Shown here: in pieces, positions 52,596-61,936 of the stretch | Layout: each line of letters starts with the position of its first letter | Numbering within the stretch: position 1 is the stretch's first letter | Assembly (NCBI RefSeq): GCF_963975345.1 | Contig: NZ_CAXBGE010000008.1 | Span: 131,152 to 195,151 of the forward strand | Origin: Maricaulis sp963975345 | Lineage (GTDB): Bacteria > Pseudomonadota > Alphaproteobacteria > Caulobacterales > Maricaulaceae | Direction of reading: 5' to 3' | DNA length: 64,000 bases | Notes under the pieces: model-generated | Databases searched by the model: none | What the model saw: the letters and a program-made list of their open reading frames with translations, nothing else | Told to the model about the DNA's origin: nothing | Program-made: the position numbers and the translations under genes

Positions 52596-52799
52596 TCATC
52601 CACCTCCGACAAAGGCCACAATTTCGATTCGGTCATCCGGTGCCAGCGCATCGAGGTCATAGCGCGAGCGCGGCACGATCTCCAGATTGCGCTCGACGGC
52701 GATCTTGCGGCCGTCCAGCCCCAGTTCGCGCACCAGATCAGCGACCCGGCTACCCGGCGCGATCAGCTTGGCCTCGCCATTGACTGTCAGTTGCAACAC
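52596..52799 (-). CDS. thiS: Sulfur carrier protein ThiS
   Basis: This 67-residue ubiquitin-like protein (MLQLTVNGEAKLIAPGSRVADLVRELGL) ends in VAFVGGG; the family normally ends in Gly-Gly, which is thiocarboxylated and delivers sulfur to ThiG. Here there is one extra Gly. The start is GTG 52797-52799. Its last codons form the Shine-Dalgarno of thiG, one base after its stop. No thiO or thiE is adjacent, and no TPP riboswitch fits in the 72-base upstream gap. Confidence 0.9.
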   Translation of the reverse strand: MLQLTVNGEAKLIAPGSRVADLVRELGLDGRKIAVERNLEIVPRSRYDLDALAPDDRIEIVAFVGGG

Positions 52800-52871
52800 G
52801 GCTTCCGTTCACTCCGCTTGTAAATAGGATGATTGACGTCGTAGAGCTTATACGGGCTGTAAGGCAAGAGC

Positions 52872-53312
52872 ATGACAAAACCGATCTACATCCTCAACGG
52901 GCCGAACCTCAATCTGCTGGGCACCCGCGAGCCGGACGTCTATGGAACGATGACGCTCGACGACATCGCCGCAGCCTGCAGCGCCCATGCCGGCAAGCTC
53001 GGCCGCGGCGTCGAGTTCCGCCAATCCAATCATGAGGGTGTCTTGATTGACTGGCTGCATGAGGCTAACCAGAAGGCCTGCGCCGTCATCTTCAACCCCG
53101 GTGCCTATACGCATACATCTGTGGCTTTGCATGACGCGGTTCGCGCTATAGAACCCCCGGTCATTGAAGTTCACTTGAGCCAGACCGCTGCCCGGGAAAC
53201 ATTCCGGCATCACTCCTTCGTCGCCTCTGCTGCCCGGGGGAGTATTACCGGACTTGGTCTGGCAAGTTATCTGCTGGGAATCGACGCAGCCGAGCATTGC
53301 CTGCACCACTGA
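52872..53312 (+). CDS. aroQ: Type II 3-dehydroquinate dehydratase
   Basis: The 146-residue shikimate-pathway enzyme converts 3-dehydroquinate to 3-dehydroshikimate. It has PIYILNGPNLNLLGTREPDVYG (with catalytic Tyr24), QSNHEGVLIDWLHEA, NPGAYTHTSVALHDA and EVHLSQTAARETFRHHS, all standard. The aroQ-accB-accC order is widespread in proteobacteria. It is 21 bases upstream of accB. Confidence 0.97.
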   Translation: MTKPIYILNGPNLNLLGTREPDVYGTMTLDDIAAACSAHAGKLGRGVEFRQSNHEGVLIDWLHEANQKACAVIFNPGAYTHTSVALHDAVRAIEPPVIEVHLSQTAARETFRHHSFVASAARGSITGLGLASYLLGIDAAEHCLHH

Positions 53313-53333
53313 CGGACATAAAAGGCCCAAATC

Positions 53334-53816
53334 ATGAGTTCTGAGACCCGAAGCCGTTCGCCTATCGACCCTGAAATCGTGCGCGAGCTCGCCGATATCC
53401 TGCGCGAGACCGATCTGTCGGAAATCGAGGTTGAACGCGGCGATCTGCGTCTGCGCATCGCCCGACAGCTGCAGGCCGCTCCCGTGGTTCAGGCTGTTGC
53501 TGCCCCGGCAGCCCCCGCGCCCGCCGGCTATGCCGTCGAAACGCCGGGGCCGGTTGGTGGAGCCGGCGATCTCAGCGCCCATCCCGGCGTCGTCAATTCG
53601 CCGATGGTCGGCACCGCCTATCTCAAGCCCAATCCGGATTCGGAGAATTTCGTCAAAGTCGGCGAAACCGTCAAAAAGGGTGACACCATCCTGCTGATCG
53701 AAGCGATGAAGACCTTCAATCCGATCGTCGCGGAAAAAGCAGGCAAGATCTCGGAAATCCTCGTCGAAGAAGGCCAGCCGGTCGAATACGGCGAGCCGCT
53801 TTTCATCCTGATCTAA
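53334..53816 (+). CDS. accB: Biotin carboxyl carrier protein of acetyl-CoA carboxylase
   Basis: The 160-residue BCCP has an N-terminal helical part (1-48), an Ala/Pro-rich flexible linker (50-75) and a biotinyl domain with Lys126 in LIEAMKTFNPI; the usual EAMKM reads EAMKT here, as in many alphaproteobacterial AccB proteins. It carries CO2 between AccC and the carboxyltransferase in fatty acid synthesis. It is 28 bases upstream of accC. Confidence 0.97.
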   Translation: MSSETRSRSPIDPEIVRELADILRETDLSEIEVERGDLRLRIARQLQAAPVVQAVAAPAAPAPAGYAVETPGPVGGAGDLSAHPGVVNSPMVGTAYLKPNPDSENFVKVGETVKKGDTILLIEAMKTFNPIVAEKAGKISEILVEEGQPVEYGEPLFILI

Positions 53817-53844
53817 CGCTCACCCCCGTTCACGAGCGCCCAAT

Positions 53845-55191
<1,347 letters not shown>

Positions 55192-55208
55192 GCGGGAGCG
55201 AACAAAGG

Positions 55209-55877
55209 ATGCGCGGCTTCGGGGCCAAGGAACTGCTCGAATGTTATGCGCGCGGCGTCTTCCCGATGGCGGAGGGCCGCGACGATCCGCGCATCTACCT
55301 GCTGGACCCCGACCAGCGCGGCATCCTGCCGCTCGACGACTTCCACCTGCCGCGCCGGCTGCAACGCACCGTGCGCCAGGACAGCTTCCAGGTCAGCATC
55401 AATCTCGATTTCCCCGCCGTTGTCGCCGGCTGCTGCACGGCGGCACCCGGCCGCGAGGAAACCTGGATCAATGACGGGATATTCAGCCTCTACACCGAGC
55501 TGCATCGCCGCGGCCACGCCCATAGCGTCGAATGCTGGCGCGGCAGCGATCTGGTCGGTGGGCTGTATGGCGTCGCGCTGGGCGGCGCGTTTTTCGGTGA
55601 GAGCATGTTTTCGCGCCAGCGCGATGCCAGCAAGGTGGCGCTGGTGCACCTGCTCGCCCGCCTGATTGCCGGCGGTTATGCGCTGCTCGACACCCAGTTT
55701 ACCACCGGACATCTGGAAACTTTCGGTGCCCGTTCAATCGCCCGCGACGATTACAAATCACGCCTCGCACAAGCGCTTGAGCTGGATGCGAACTTCTTTG
55801 CTCTGCCGGCGGAGATTGGTGGCGCTCAGGCCCTGCGTGAGGCTCAGGCCTTGCAGTCGATCACCCAGACATCATAG
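55209..55877 (+). CDS. aat: Leucyl/phenylalanyl-tRNA-protein transferase
   Basis: The 222-residue enzyme adds Leu or Phe to N-terminal Arg/Lys of proteins, creating N-degrons that ClpS recognises; clpS and clpA lie about 20 kb away. It has LLECYARGVFPMAEGR, WINDGIFSLYTELHRRGHAHSVECW, VGGLYGVALGGAFFGESMFS and LLDTQFTTGHLETFGARSI. I chose ATG 55209 with GGGAG upstream. The 3' end overlaps the convergent DUF2155 gene by 34 bases. Confidence 0.95.
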   Translation: MRGFGAKELLECYARGVFPMAEGRDDPRIYLLDPDQRGILPLDDFHLPRRLQRTVRQDSFQVSINLDFPAVVAGCCTAAPGREETWINDGIFSLYTELHRRGHAHSVECWRGSDLVGGLYGVALGGAFFGESMFSRQRDASKVALVHLLARLIAGGYALLDTQFTTGHLETFGARSIARDDYKSRLAQALELDANFFALPAEIGGAQALREAQALQSITQTS

Positions 55878-56308
55878 ACCGGGTGTTCGAGCGGGTTTTG
55901 CGCTGGCCGTGAGGCGAACATCCAGCCGGAAAACACCGTCTCGCCCGCGATATCGACGCCGAATCCATCGGTGCGCCGGTCGACAATCTGCAAGAAGGCA
56001 TAGGTTTCCGGTGTCTCCTCCGGTGGGCGCTTGCGGCAATATTGCGCCGTGATCGTCAAGGCACCGAATTGCGCGCTCTCGCCGATCGGGATTTCAAAAT
56101 CACGCGTCCGCGCCGTCACCTTGTCGAGACCACGCAGCACGACGATAGAGCCGGGCTGGCTCGACAATTCCTGGTTCGATCGAACATCGGGATCGTCGCC
56201 GCGCAGGCTGGCGCCGGTATCGGACGTGGTGGCGGAATTGCTGTCCTGGGCCTGCAGGCCGAGCGGCAGACAGGCGGCGAGGATGAAAGCTGTGAATAGA
56301 CGCGTCAT
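55844..56308 (-). CDS. DUF2155 exported protein
   Basis: The 154-residue product has a signal peptide (MTRLFTAFILAACLPLGLQA) and the DUF2155 core: VLRGLDKVTARTRDFEIPIGESAQFGALTITAQYCRKRPPEETPETYAFLQI and ETVFSGWMFASRPAQNPLEHPVYDVWVIDC. The family is nearly confined to alphaproteobacteria, and its function is unknown. It is often found beside the complex I 17.2 kDa subunit gene, as here (154 bases away, same strand). The 34-base convergent overlap with aat means their 3' ends are antisense. Confidence 0.88.
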   Translation of the reverse strand: MTRLFTAFILAACLPLGLQAQDSNSATTSDTGASLRGDDPDVRSNQELSSQPGSIVVLRGLDKVTARTRDFEIPIGESAQFGALTITAQYCRKRPPEETPETYAFLQIVDRRTDGFGVDIAGETVFSGWMFASRPAQNPLEHPVYDVWVIDCKA

Positions 56309-56462
56309 GATTTGAAACTGCCCCGCGATTAAGGCGCTGTCGAGGCGGTTCGCCCCTCAGGCGATTCGAGCCGTTTCAACGCAGTCTCCGTTATAAACGG
56401 CTGTGGATTGGGTTGCCGAATATTCCAGCCACTGGACCGGTTCAGGCCCTGCGGCAAAGGCT

Positions 56463-56873
56463 TCAGTTTTGTTCCGGCGCCCAAGCTTCGTAATCGCTCG
56501 TCGTGGCCTGGCGCTTCTCGGGTGAGACGAGGCTGCCGCTCGGACGGTAGGCGTAGACGGTGCCGGTCAGATTGGGATGATGGTCCTTTTCCCAGACTTG
56601 GCGCGGCAGTGGCGTTTCGGTCGGCGGGGTGTCGAAGGTGTGGTGCAGCCAGCCATGCCAATCGGATGGCACGCGTGAAGCGTCGGCATAGCCCTTATAG
56701 ATCACCCAGCGGCGCTTATTGCCATCCGGCCCGGTGACGCCGCTTTCCTCGAAATAGCGATTGCCGTAATCGTCTTCGCCGACTTTTTTGGCGCCGCGAC
56801 GCGATAGCGTCAGCAGTGTTCCTGGCGTGGCGTCATTCCACCAAATGAAAATTTTGGAGATAAAACCCAGCAT
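56463..56873 (-). CDS. NADH:ubiquinone oxidoreductase NDUFA12-type (17.2 kDa) accessory subunit
   Basis: The 136-residue protein has the NDUFA12/B17.2 signature: IWWNDATPGTLLTLSRRGAKKVGEDDYGNRYFEE, KRRWVIYKGYADASRVPSDWHGWLHH and PNLTGTVYAYRPSGSL. It binds the peripheral arm of complex I and is found in alphaproteobacteria and mitochondria, a useful taxonomic marker. I chose ATG 56871-56873 (GGAG 10 bases upstream); the open upstream frame lacks family features. The other nuo genes are not in the window. Confidence 0.93.
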   Translation of the reverse strand: MLGFISKIFIWWNDATPGTLLTLSRRGAKKVGEDDYGNRYFEESGVTGPDGNKRRWVIYKGYADASRVPSDWHGWLHHTFDTPPTETPLPRQVWEKDHHPNLTGTVYAYRPSGSLVSPEKRQATTSDYEAWAPEQN

Positions 56874-57019
56874 GGCGTGCGGCTCCGAGTCGGTCACGAC
56901 GATGAATTCAAACGTATATGCCTTCGCATGGCGATCCGGTCCAGTCTTGAACACTGCGGGGTTATGGCGCGGGGCCGGGCGCGGTAGACTGAGCCTAACT
57001 CCGGGCGATTCGGAGACCA

Positions 57020-60010
57020 ATGGGTGGGAATAAAAACGTCATGAAGCTGCATCGCCGCTTTGCCGAAGCCATTGCCGCCGCCGGTGATCGCTACGCCCTC
57101 GCCCTGCGCGACACGGCCGCCTACGGCAATCCCGATCCCGATGACGGGCATGGCACGGACCGCACGGTGCAGGTGCCGCAGGATTGGAGCCCGGCCGCGA
57201 CGCTGGCTCTGACGCGCCTGCTCGCCACCGCGCGCCCTGCGGAAACCCGCCCGCGCCCGGGCCTGCAGGCCTTTGGTGGTTTGTCGCCGCAAGTCGCCGA
57301 AGGAAGCGATGTCAAACCAGAAACCGGCTTGGACGCCGTCATTGCACGCTTGGCCGGTTCTCTGACCTGGTCCGTCGCGCGCCATGGGGCAGTGAATGGC
57401 CCCGAGGAAGCGCAGATTTTCCACGGCGAGATTGCCGCCAGCCTGCTCGGACGCTTCGTCATTCCCGATGCCGATCTGTGGCGCGATGGCGGCATTGACT
57501 GGGCCTATGGCCTCACCGTGCCGCCAGCCGCCGCCCTGCTGCAAGCTCACACCATCGAGGCGGACAGCGTCGAAGCGCCCGCACAATTGCGGGAAGTCGC
57601 CGAAGCCGCGATGCGCGATGGTGTGCTGGAAGTGGGCGCCCGCATCACGCGCGAGCGGCTCGAGGCGATTGCCCAAGCCTGCCATCGCTGTTCCGGCGCG
57701 GCCGATGAATGTTTCGATCCCCGCCGCAATGCCGCTTTGGCCCGCGCCATGCGCGCTGCCCTGCGCGATGGCGTCGCGGAAGAAGCGGTCGAACGCGCCC
57801 TCGCCTTGGCACGCCAGGGCGTTGATGGCGACGCGCTGACAAGCCTGCAGCCAGAGCCACAGCGCCAGACCGGCAAACTCCTGCATATCCCACCCGCGCT
57901 GGCCCAAGCGATCGACGCAGACGGGGAATGGCATTTCGGCAGTACCGGCGAAGCGACACAAGCACGCACATTCCGGGATGGCATCGCCCGCTCGATCTGG
58001 AGCTTTGGCGCGCCCTCGCTGGCCTTCCAGGCCTGCCCCGATGCCAGCGGCCCCGTGCTGCACATCAACCTCCCCGCCTTCTTCGACCCTGAGACCGGTT
58101 TTCGCGCTGACCTGCTCGGCGACGCCGTGCGGATTTGGTCCTGCGCCCTGATCGTCAGTGCTCCGAAGACCGCCGCGTCAGCGGGGACGCTCAATCTGAC
58201 CGGGATCGGTGCCCTGTTGAGCACGGCCGGTCTGGCCTATGACAGCGTCCCGGCCCGACAGGTTATCGCGGCCATTGGCCGGCTGGTGACGCTGTGCCTG
58301 CGTGAAACCGGTGGCGAGCTTGGCGCGCAAGCGCCCGGCCTCGGTCCCGATCCGGACCTGACCGATCTGCCGGCCCGCTTCGCGGCGCTCGGTGTCGAGC
58401 TGGGCCAAGCATCATCGCGGTTTTCGCCCCGTTCTGCCCTCGCCCGCCCCGGCATTACCGTGGCCAGTCTCAACCCGGAGGTCGCGATTGCCGGCCTGTT
58501 CGATGCCGACAGCCAAGGCGCTGGTCCAGTCGAGACCGCCATCATCGCCGATAGCGGTCTGAGTGGCGGCCACCGGTTGCGCAACTGTCTGCGCGCCGGC
58601 CTCGGCCAGCTTGGCGCCAGCGCGACGGAAATCGAGATCGCCGAGGACCACGCCGCTGGCCATGGCACATTGCGCGGCGCACCGGGCATTTCCCTGGCCC
58701 GGCTGAAAGAGCTCGGTCTGCCGGACGAAGCCATCGAGCGCCTCGAAGACACAATCGGCGACGGCGCTTCAGTGCGCTACGCCCTCAATCGCTGGACCTT
58801 GGGCGATCACATTTGCCGCGACCAGCTCGGTCTGTCGAGCGATGTCATCGAGACCGAGGGCCAGTCGCTGGCCCGGGCGCTCGGCTTTACCGAGGCCGAT
58901 CTCGACGCCGCCGACCGCCATGCCCATGGCACCGGAACGCTGGACGATGCCGTCGACCTGCCGCTGGACTGGCGCAATGTTTTCGCGCCAGTCTTGCCGT
59001 TCGGCCAGTTGGAGATGAGCGCAGCGTTGGAAGGCCAGATCGATGGATTGGTCGAGACCCGGCTGGCGCTTGATGGCGAAAGCACAATCGACGATATCGC
59101 GGCCCTGATCGACCACGCATCGAGCCTGGGCCTGCGGCGCCTGACGCTGCGGCGGACCCGCTCGGGCCTGCTCGACCTGTTGCCGGCAATCGAATTCGAC
59201 AAGGGCGATTACACCAGCGAGCCAGCAGCGGAACGGGTCATCGAGCGCACTGCTGAACGGCCCGTGGAACGCACTGTTGAGCGCGTGGTCGAACAGCCGG
59301 CGGCGCGGCGCAAACTGCCCGACCGGCGCAAGGGCTATATCCAGAAAGCCACGGTCGGCGGGCATAAAGTCTATCTGCACACCGGCGAATTCGACGATGG
59401 CGAACTCGGTGAGATTTTCATCGACATGCACAAGGAAGGCGCCGCCTTCCGCTCGCTGATGAATAATTTTGCGATCTCGATCTCGATCGGCCTGCAATAC
59501 GGCGTGCCGCTGGAAGAGTTTGTCGACGCCTTCGTCTTCACCCGTTTCGAACCGGCCGGCACGGTGACGGGCAATGACTCGATCCAGCACGCGACCTCGA
59601 TCCTGGATTATCTGTTCCGCGAGCTCGGCGTCTCCTATCTCGGCCGGGACGATCTGGCCGAGCTTTCACCGGACGCCGCCGACCAGGGCGGGCTCGGCAA
59701 GGGCGTCGCCGAGGAAAAACTGTCGCAACAGGATGCCGCCCGCCTGATCTCCAAGGGCTTCAGCCGCGGCCAGGTGCCGGACAATATCGTGATGTTTTCC
59801 AATGCCGTGCGCAAAGTCGCCAGCGGTCAGTCGGGCGGGCGCGATGTTGGCGAGATCGACCTGCACACCGAGGAGCCGGCGCCGCGCAGCTCAAAAGTGC
59901 GCGATGTCAGCCTGTATTCCGGCGATCCCTGCCCGGAATGCGGTCATTTCACCGTCGTTCACGGCGAGACCGGGCAAAACTGCGATGCCTGCAACTGGAG
60001 TTCAGTCTAG
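57020..60010 (+). CDS. Degenerate class II (B12-dependent) ribonucleotide reductase homologue with intact TSCPD domain
   Basis: The 996-residue protein follows alphaproteobacterial NrdJ along most of its length. Residues 104-164 (RLAGSLTW to GGIDWAYG) match the segment before the NrdJ active site. Residues 208-267 match ...CxNCxGxGDDCFDPxxNPAL; 345-410 match FYD..TG.F..A..H..RLW and LLMxxGLxYDS; 545-600 match GHGTLxGAPG...NxWTLG. Residues 617-662 match ALGFS..DIEAAN.H..G.MTLE; 735-885 are a near-perfect TSCPD domain, and CPEC/CDAC end the protein. Missing: about 100 residues after WAYG (substrate and cobalamin core), the NPCSE and DCANPCG cysteine motifs (now APSLAFQ and FAPVLPFG) and the terminal redox Cys pair. 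Catalysis is therefore unlikely. GGAG precedes ATG 57020. It diverges from the NDUFA12 gene. Confidence 0.8.
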   Translation: MGGNKNVMKLHRRFAEAIAAAGDRYALALRDTAAYGNPDPDDGHGTDRTVQVPQDWSPAATLALTRLLATARPAETRPRPGLQAFGGLSPQVAEGSDVKPETGLDAVIARLAGSLTWSVARHGAVNGPEEAQIFHGEIAASLLGRFVIPDADLWRDGGIDWAYGLTVPPAAALLQAHTIEADSVEAPAQLREVAEAAMRDGVLEVGARITRERLEAIAQACHRCSGAADECFDPRRNAALARAMRAALRDGVAEEAVERALALARQGVDGDALTSLQPEPQRQTGKLLHIPPALAQAIDADGEWHFGSTGEATQARTFRDGIARSIWSFGAPSLAFQACPDASGPVLHINLPAFFDPETGFRADLLGDAVRIWSCALIVSAPKTAASAGTLNLTGIGALLSTAGLAYDSVPARQVIAAIGRLVTLCLRETGGELGAQAPGLGPDPDLTDLPARFAALGVELGQASSRFSPRSALARPGITVASLNPEVAIAGLFDADSQGAGPVETAIIADSGLSGGHRLRNCLRAGLGQLGASATEIEIAEDHAAGHGTLRGAPGISLARLKELGLPDEAIERLEDTIGDGASVRYALNRWTLGDHICRDQLGLSSDVIETEGQSLARALGFTEADLDAADRHAHGTGTLDDAVDLPLDWRNVFAPVLPFGQLEMSAALEGQIDGLVETRLALDGESTIDDIAALIDHASSLGLRRLTLRRTRSGLLDLLPAIEFDKGDYTSEPAAERVIERTAERPVERTVERVVEQPAARRKLPDRRKGYIQKATVGGHKVYLHTGEFDDGELGEIFIDMHKEGAAFRSLMNNFAISISIGLQYGVPLEEFVDAFVFTRFEPAGTVTGNDSIQHATSILDYLFRELGVSYLGRDDLAELSPDAADQGGLGKGVAEEKLSQQDAARLISKGFSRGQVPDNIVMFSNAVRKVASGQSGGRDVGEIDLHTEEPAPRSSKVRDVSLYSGDPCPECGHFTVVHGETGQNCDACNWSSV

Positions 60011-60069
60011 GCACCGGCTCCGGCGTGCAGCTTGCAACAGCTTGCGTATCAGGCTCGGAGCGCCTCATT

Positions 60070-60558
60070 ATGAAACGAATTCTGGCTGCCATTGCGATCT
60101 TTCTGTTCGCCTCATCTGCCGCCCTGGCCCAGGATGCGGCGCAAATCGCGCGCGTCCAAGCGGGTCAGTCCTGCACCGGCTGCAATCTGTTCCAAGCTGA
60201 ATTGGGTTATCTCGACCTGCCCGGTATCGATCTCTCCGGCTCGCGGCTGCGCCAAGCCAATCTGGCGCTCTCGACGATGAACCGCACCAAGTTCGACAAT
60301 GCCAATATGTCGGTCGCCAATCTGTTCGGCGCCCGTTTCACCAGCGCCTCCTTCCGCAATGTCGATTTCACGGATGCCATTTTGGTGGGTGCCTATTTCG
60401 GCAGTGCCAATCTGAGCGGCGCTCGTTTGGACGGCACCAATATCTCCGGCGCCGAGATGACGACGGCCACTGGCCTGACCCAAACCCAGCTCAATACCGC
60501 TTGCGGCGATGCTTCGACGCAATTGCCGGCGGGCCTGCGTGTGGCGTCTTGCCGCTAA
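60070..60558 (+). CDS. Exported pentapeptide-repeat protein
   Basis: The 162-residue product has a signal peptide (MKRILAAIAIFLFASSAALAQ) and an N-terminal CTGC pair. About 17 pentapeptide units follow (LDLPG-IDLSG-SRLRQ-ANLAL... ANLSG-ARLDG-TNISG), then a capping segment TGLTQTQLNTACGDASTQLPAG with a final Cys. Pentapeptide repeats form a right-handed quadrilateral beta-helix. It is paired with the next gene, which has the same cap design. Location should be periplasmic; function is unknown. An upstream open frame overlaps the previous gene and was not used. Confidence 0.85.
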   Translation: MKRILAAIAIFLFASSAALAQDAAQIARVQAGQSCTGCNLFQAELGYLDLPGIDLSGSRLRQANLALSTMNRTKFDNANMSVANLFGARFTSASFRNVDFTDAILVGAYFGSANLSGARLDGTNISGAEMTTATGLTQTQLNTACGDASTQLPAGLRVASCR

Positions 60559-60633
60559 GGCCAAACGACCGGGACCTTTGGATTACTGTGATTTAAGTCG
60601 TCAATGGGTCGATCCTGCTTTATCCCTGAACAC

Positions 60634-61866
60634 ATGCGGAACACCGCTTTGATAATGCCGCTGACTGCGCTGGGCCTCCTACTCGGCGCTCAATCGGCTT
60701 GGGCGATGGGCGATGACCATCCACGACGCGGACTCGCCATCGGCGGCGAATGCGATTCCTGTGACTTTTCTGACAAGAATCTGGCCGGCGCGATCTTTAT
60801 CGGTGCCAATTTCGATGAGTCCGACTTCTCCGACTCAGAGTTGGGCGGCACCACTATTGTCGAGAGCCGCTTCACCGACACTGACTTCAGCGATACCAAT
60901 CTCAGCCATGCCCATCTGAGCGGCGTCACCTTCCTGCGAACCGATATGACCGGCGCCGATTTCAGCGACGCCCGTATTGAGCGGGTCAATTTTTCGGATG
61001 CCAGCCTGGAACACACCAATTTCTCCGACACGCAAATGGTGTTCGCGACCTTTATCGGCAGCACACTTGAAGGCGCGGTGTTCGCGAACGCCACGCTGAG
61101 CCAAGCCAATTTCTTCCGCTCGCGCATAAACGACACCAATTTCCGCAGTGCATCGCTGCACGGCGCCAATTTCGCCGGAGTCACCGGCGAGGGCACCAGC
61201 TTCCTCGATGCCGATCTGCGCGGTGCCAGCTTTGAAAATGCAGTGCTCGATGAGGTCAATTTCACCGGTACAAATTTGAACGGGGTCAATTTCACAGCTG
61301 CTGTCATCACCAATATTACCGGCCTGTCGAAGGAAACCATCCGTGGCGCCTGCGGCGATGACTCAACACAGCTCGATGGCGGCTTCGATTTGCCCGAATG
61401 CGGTGACCGGACCGGCCCGATCAGCGATGAGAGTTTCCGCATGGGATGGCGCATCAACCGCAGTGGCGACGCTGGCACGACGATCCGCTTCGAGACCGAA
61501 GGCGGCACGGTGATCGAGCGTCGCACCAGCGCTGACGGGGCGATGGATAATGTGCGTGAGACTGTGAATGTGGACGCCATGCGCGAAGCGTCGACCAATG
61601 CGCTGCGCGATATTGCGCGCGCCGAGCGCGAGATCAACCGGGTCCAGAGTAACCGGCCCGAAGCCCAGCGCGCTCGCGCAGAGGCAATGGCAGAGGTCGA
61701 GCAGGCGCGCGCCGAACTCGCCCGGCAGGGCGCGGTCGAGACGCAGCGTCAATCACGCGTGCGAATTGAGGTGCGCAGTGATGAAGATCACCATATCTGG
61801 GTCGTGCCACCGCCACGCGATAGCCATCGTGTGCCGCCACCACCACCCGAGCCACAGCATCATTAG
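60634..61866 (+). CDS. Exported pentapeptide-repeat protein with helical and His/Pro-rich C-terminus
   Basis: The 410-residue product has a signal peptide (MRNTALIMPLTALGLLLGAQSAWA) and CDSC at the start of the repeats. More than 30 pentapeptide units of the NF/DFSD type follow, then the cap TGLSKETIRGACGDDSTQLDGG. After that comes a non-repeat part: a charged stretch (FETEGGTVIERRTSADG), a helical/coiled segment (about residues 308-362) and a Pro/His-rich tail ending PPPPPEPQHH. The start could be ATG 60604; neither has a clear Shine-Dalgarno. It is 75 bases after the first pentapeptide gene and is followed by a strong terminator. Confidence 0.85.
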   Translation: MRNTALIMPLTALGLLLGAQSAWAMGDDHPRRGLAIGGECDSCDFSDKNLAGAIFIGANFDESDFSDSELGGTTIVESRFTDTDFSDTNLSHAHLSGVTFLRTDMTGADFSDARIERVNFSDASLEHTNFSDTQMVFATFIGSTLEGAVFANATLSQANFFRSRINDTNFRSASLHGANFAGVTGEGTSFLDADLRGASFENAVLDEVNFTGTNLNGVNFTAAVITNITGLSKETIRGACGDDSTQLDGGFDLPECGDRTGPISDESFRMGWRINRSGDAGTTIRFETEGGTVIERRTSADGAMDNVRETVNVDAMREASTNALRDIARAEREINRVQSNRPEAQRARAEAMAEVEQARAELARQGAVETQRQSRVRIEVRSDEDHHIWVVPPPRDSHRVPPPPPEPQHH

Positions 61867-61884
61867 AGCGTGACGTGCACAGTA

Positions 61885-61914
61885 AAACGGCCGGAGCTTG
61901 CACTCCGGCCGTTT
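61885..61914. terminator. Bidirectional terminator between the pentapeptide gene and aspS
   Basis: AAACGGCCGGAG (61885-61896) pairs perfectly with 61903-61914 (12-bp stem, 6-base loop), with TTT and a T-rich stretch after it on the plus strand and TTTTACTG on the minus strand. Confidence 0.92.
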
Positions 61915-61936
61915 GCTTGTCTGCTTGCTGGTCCGT

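Noticed and set aside
52800..52871. Possible TPP riboswitch upstream of thiS
   Set aside because: The gap is 72 bases and lacks the CUGAGA and thi-box core.
56894..58063. Long minus-strand open frame opposite the NrdJ-like gene
   Set aside because: It is antisense to a gene with clear family motifs, has no recognisable domain, and is expected from the GC-rich codon pattern.
60690..61637. 315-codon minus-strand frame opposite the second pentapeptide gene
   Set aside because: It mirrors the repeat periodicity of the sense gene (SA.KS/LA.I patterns) and has no independent support.
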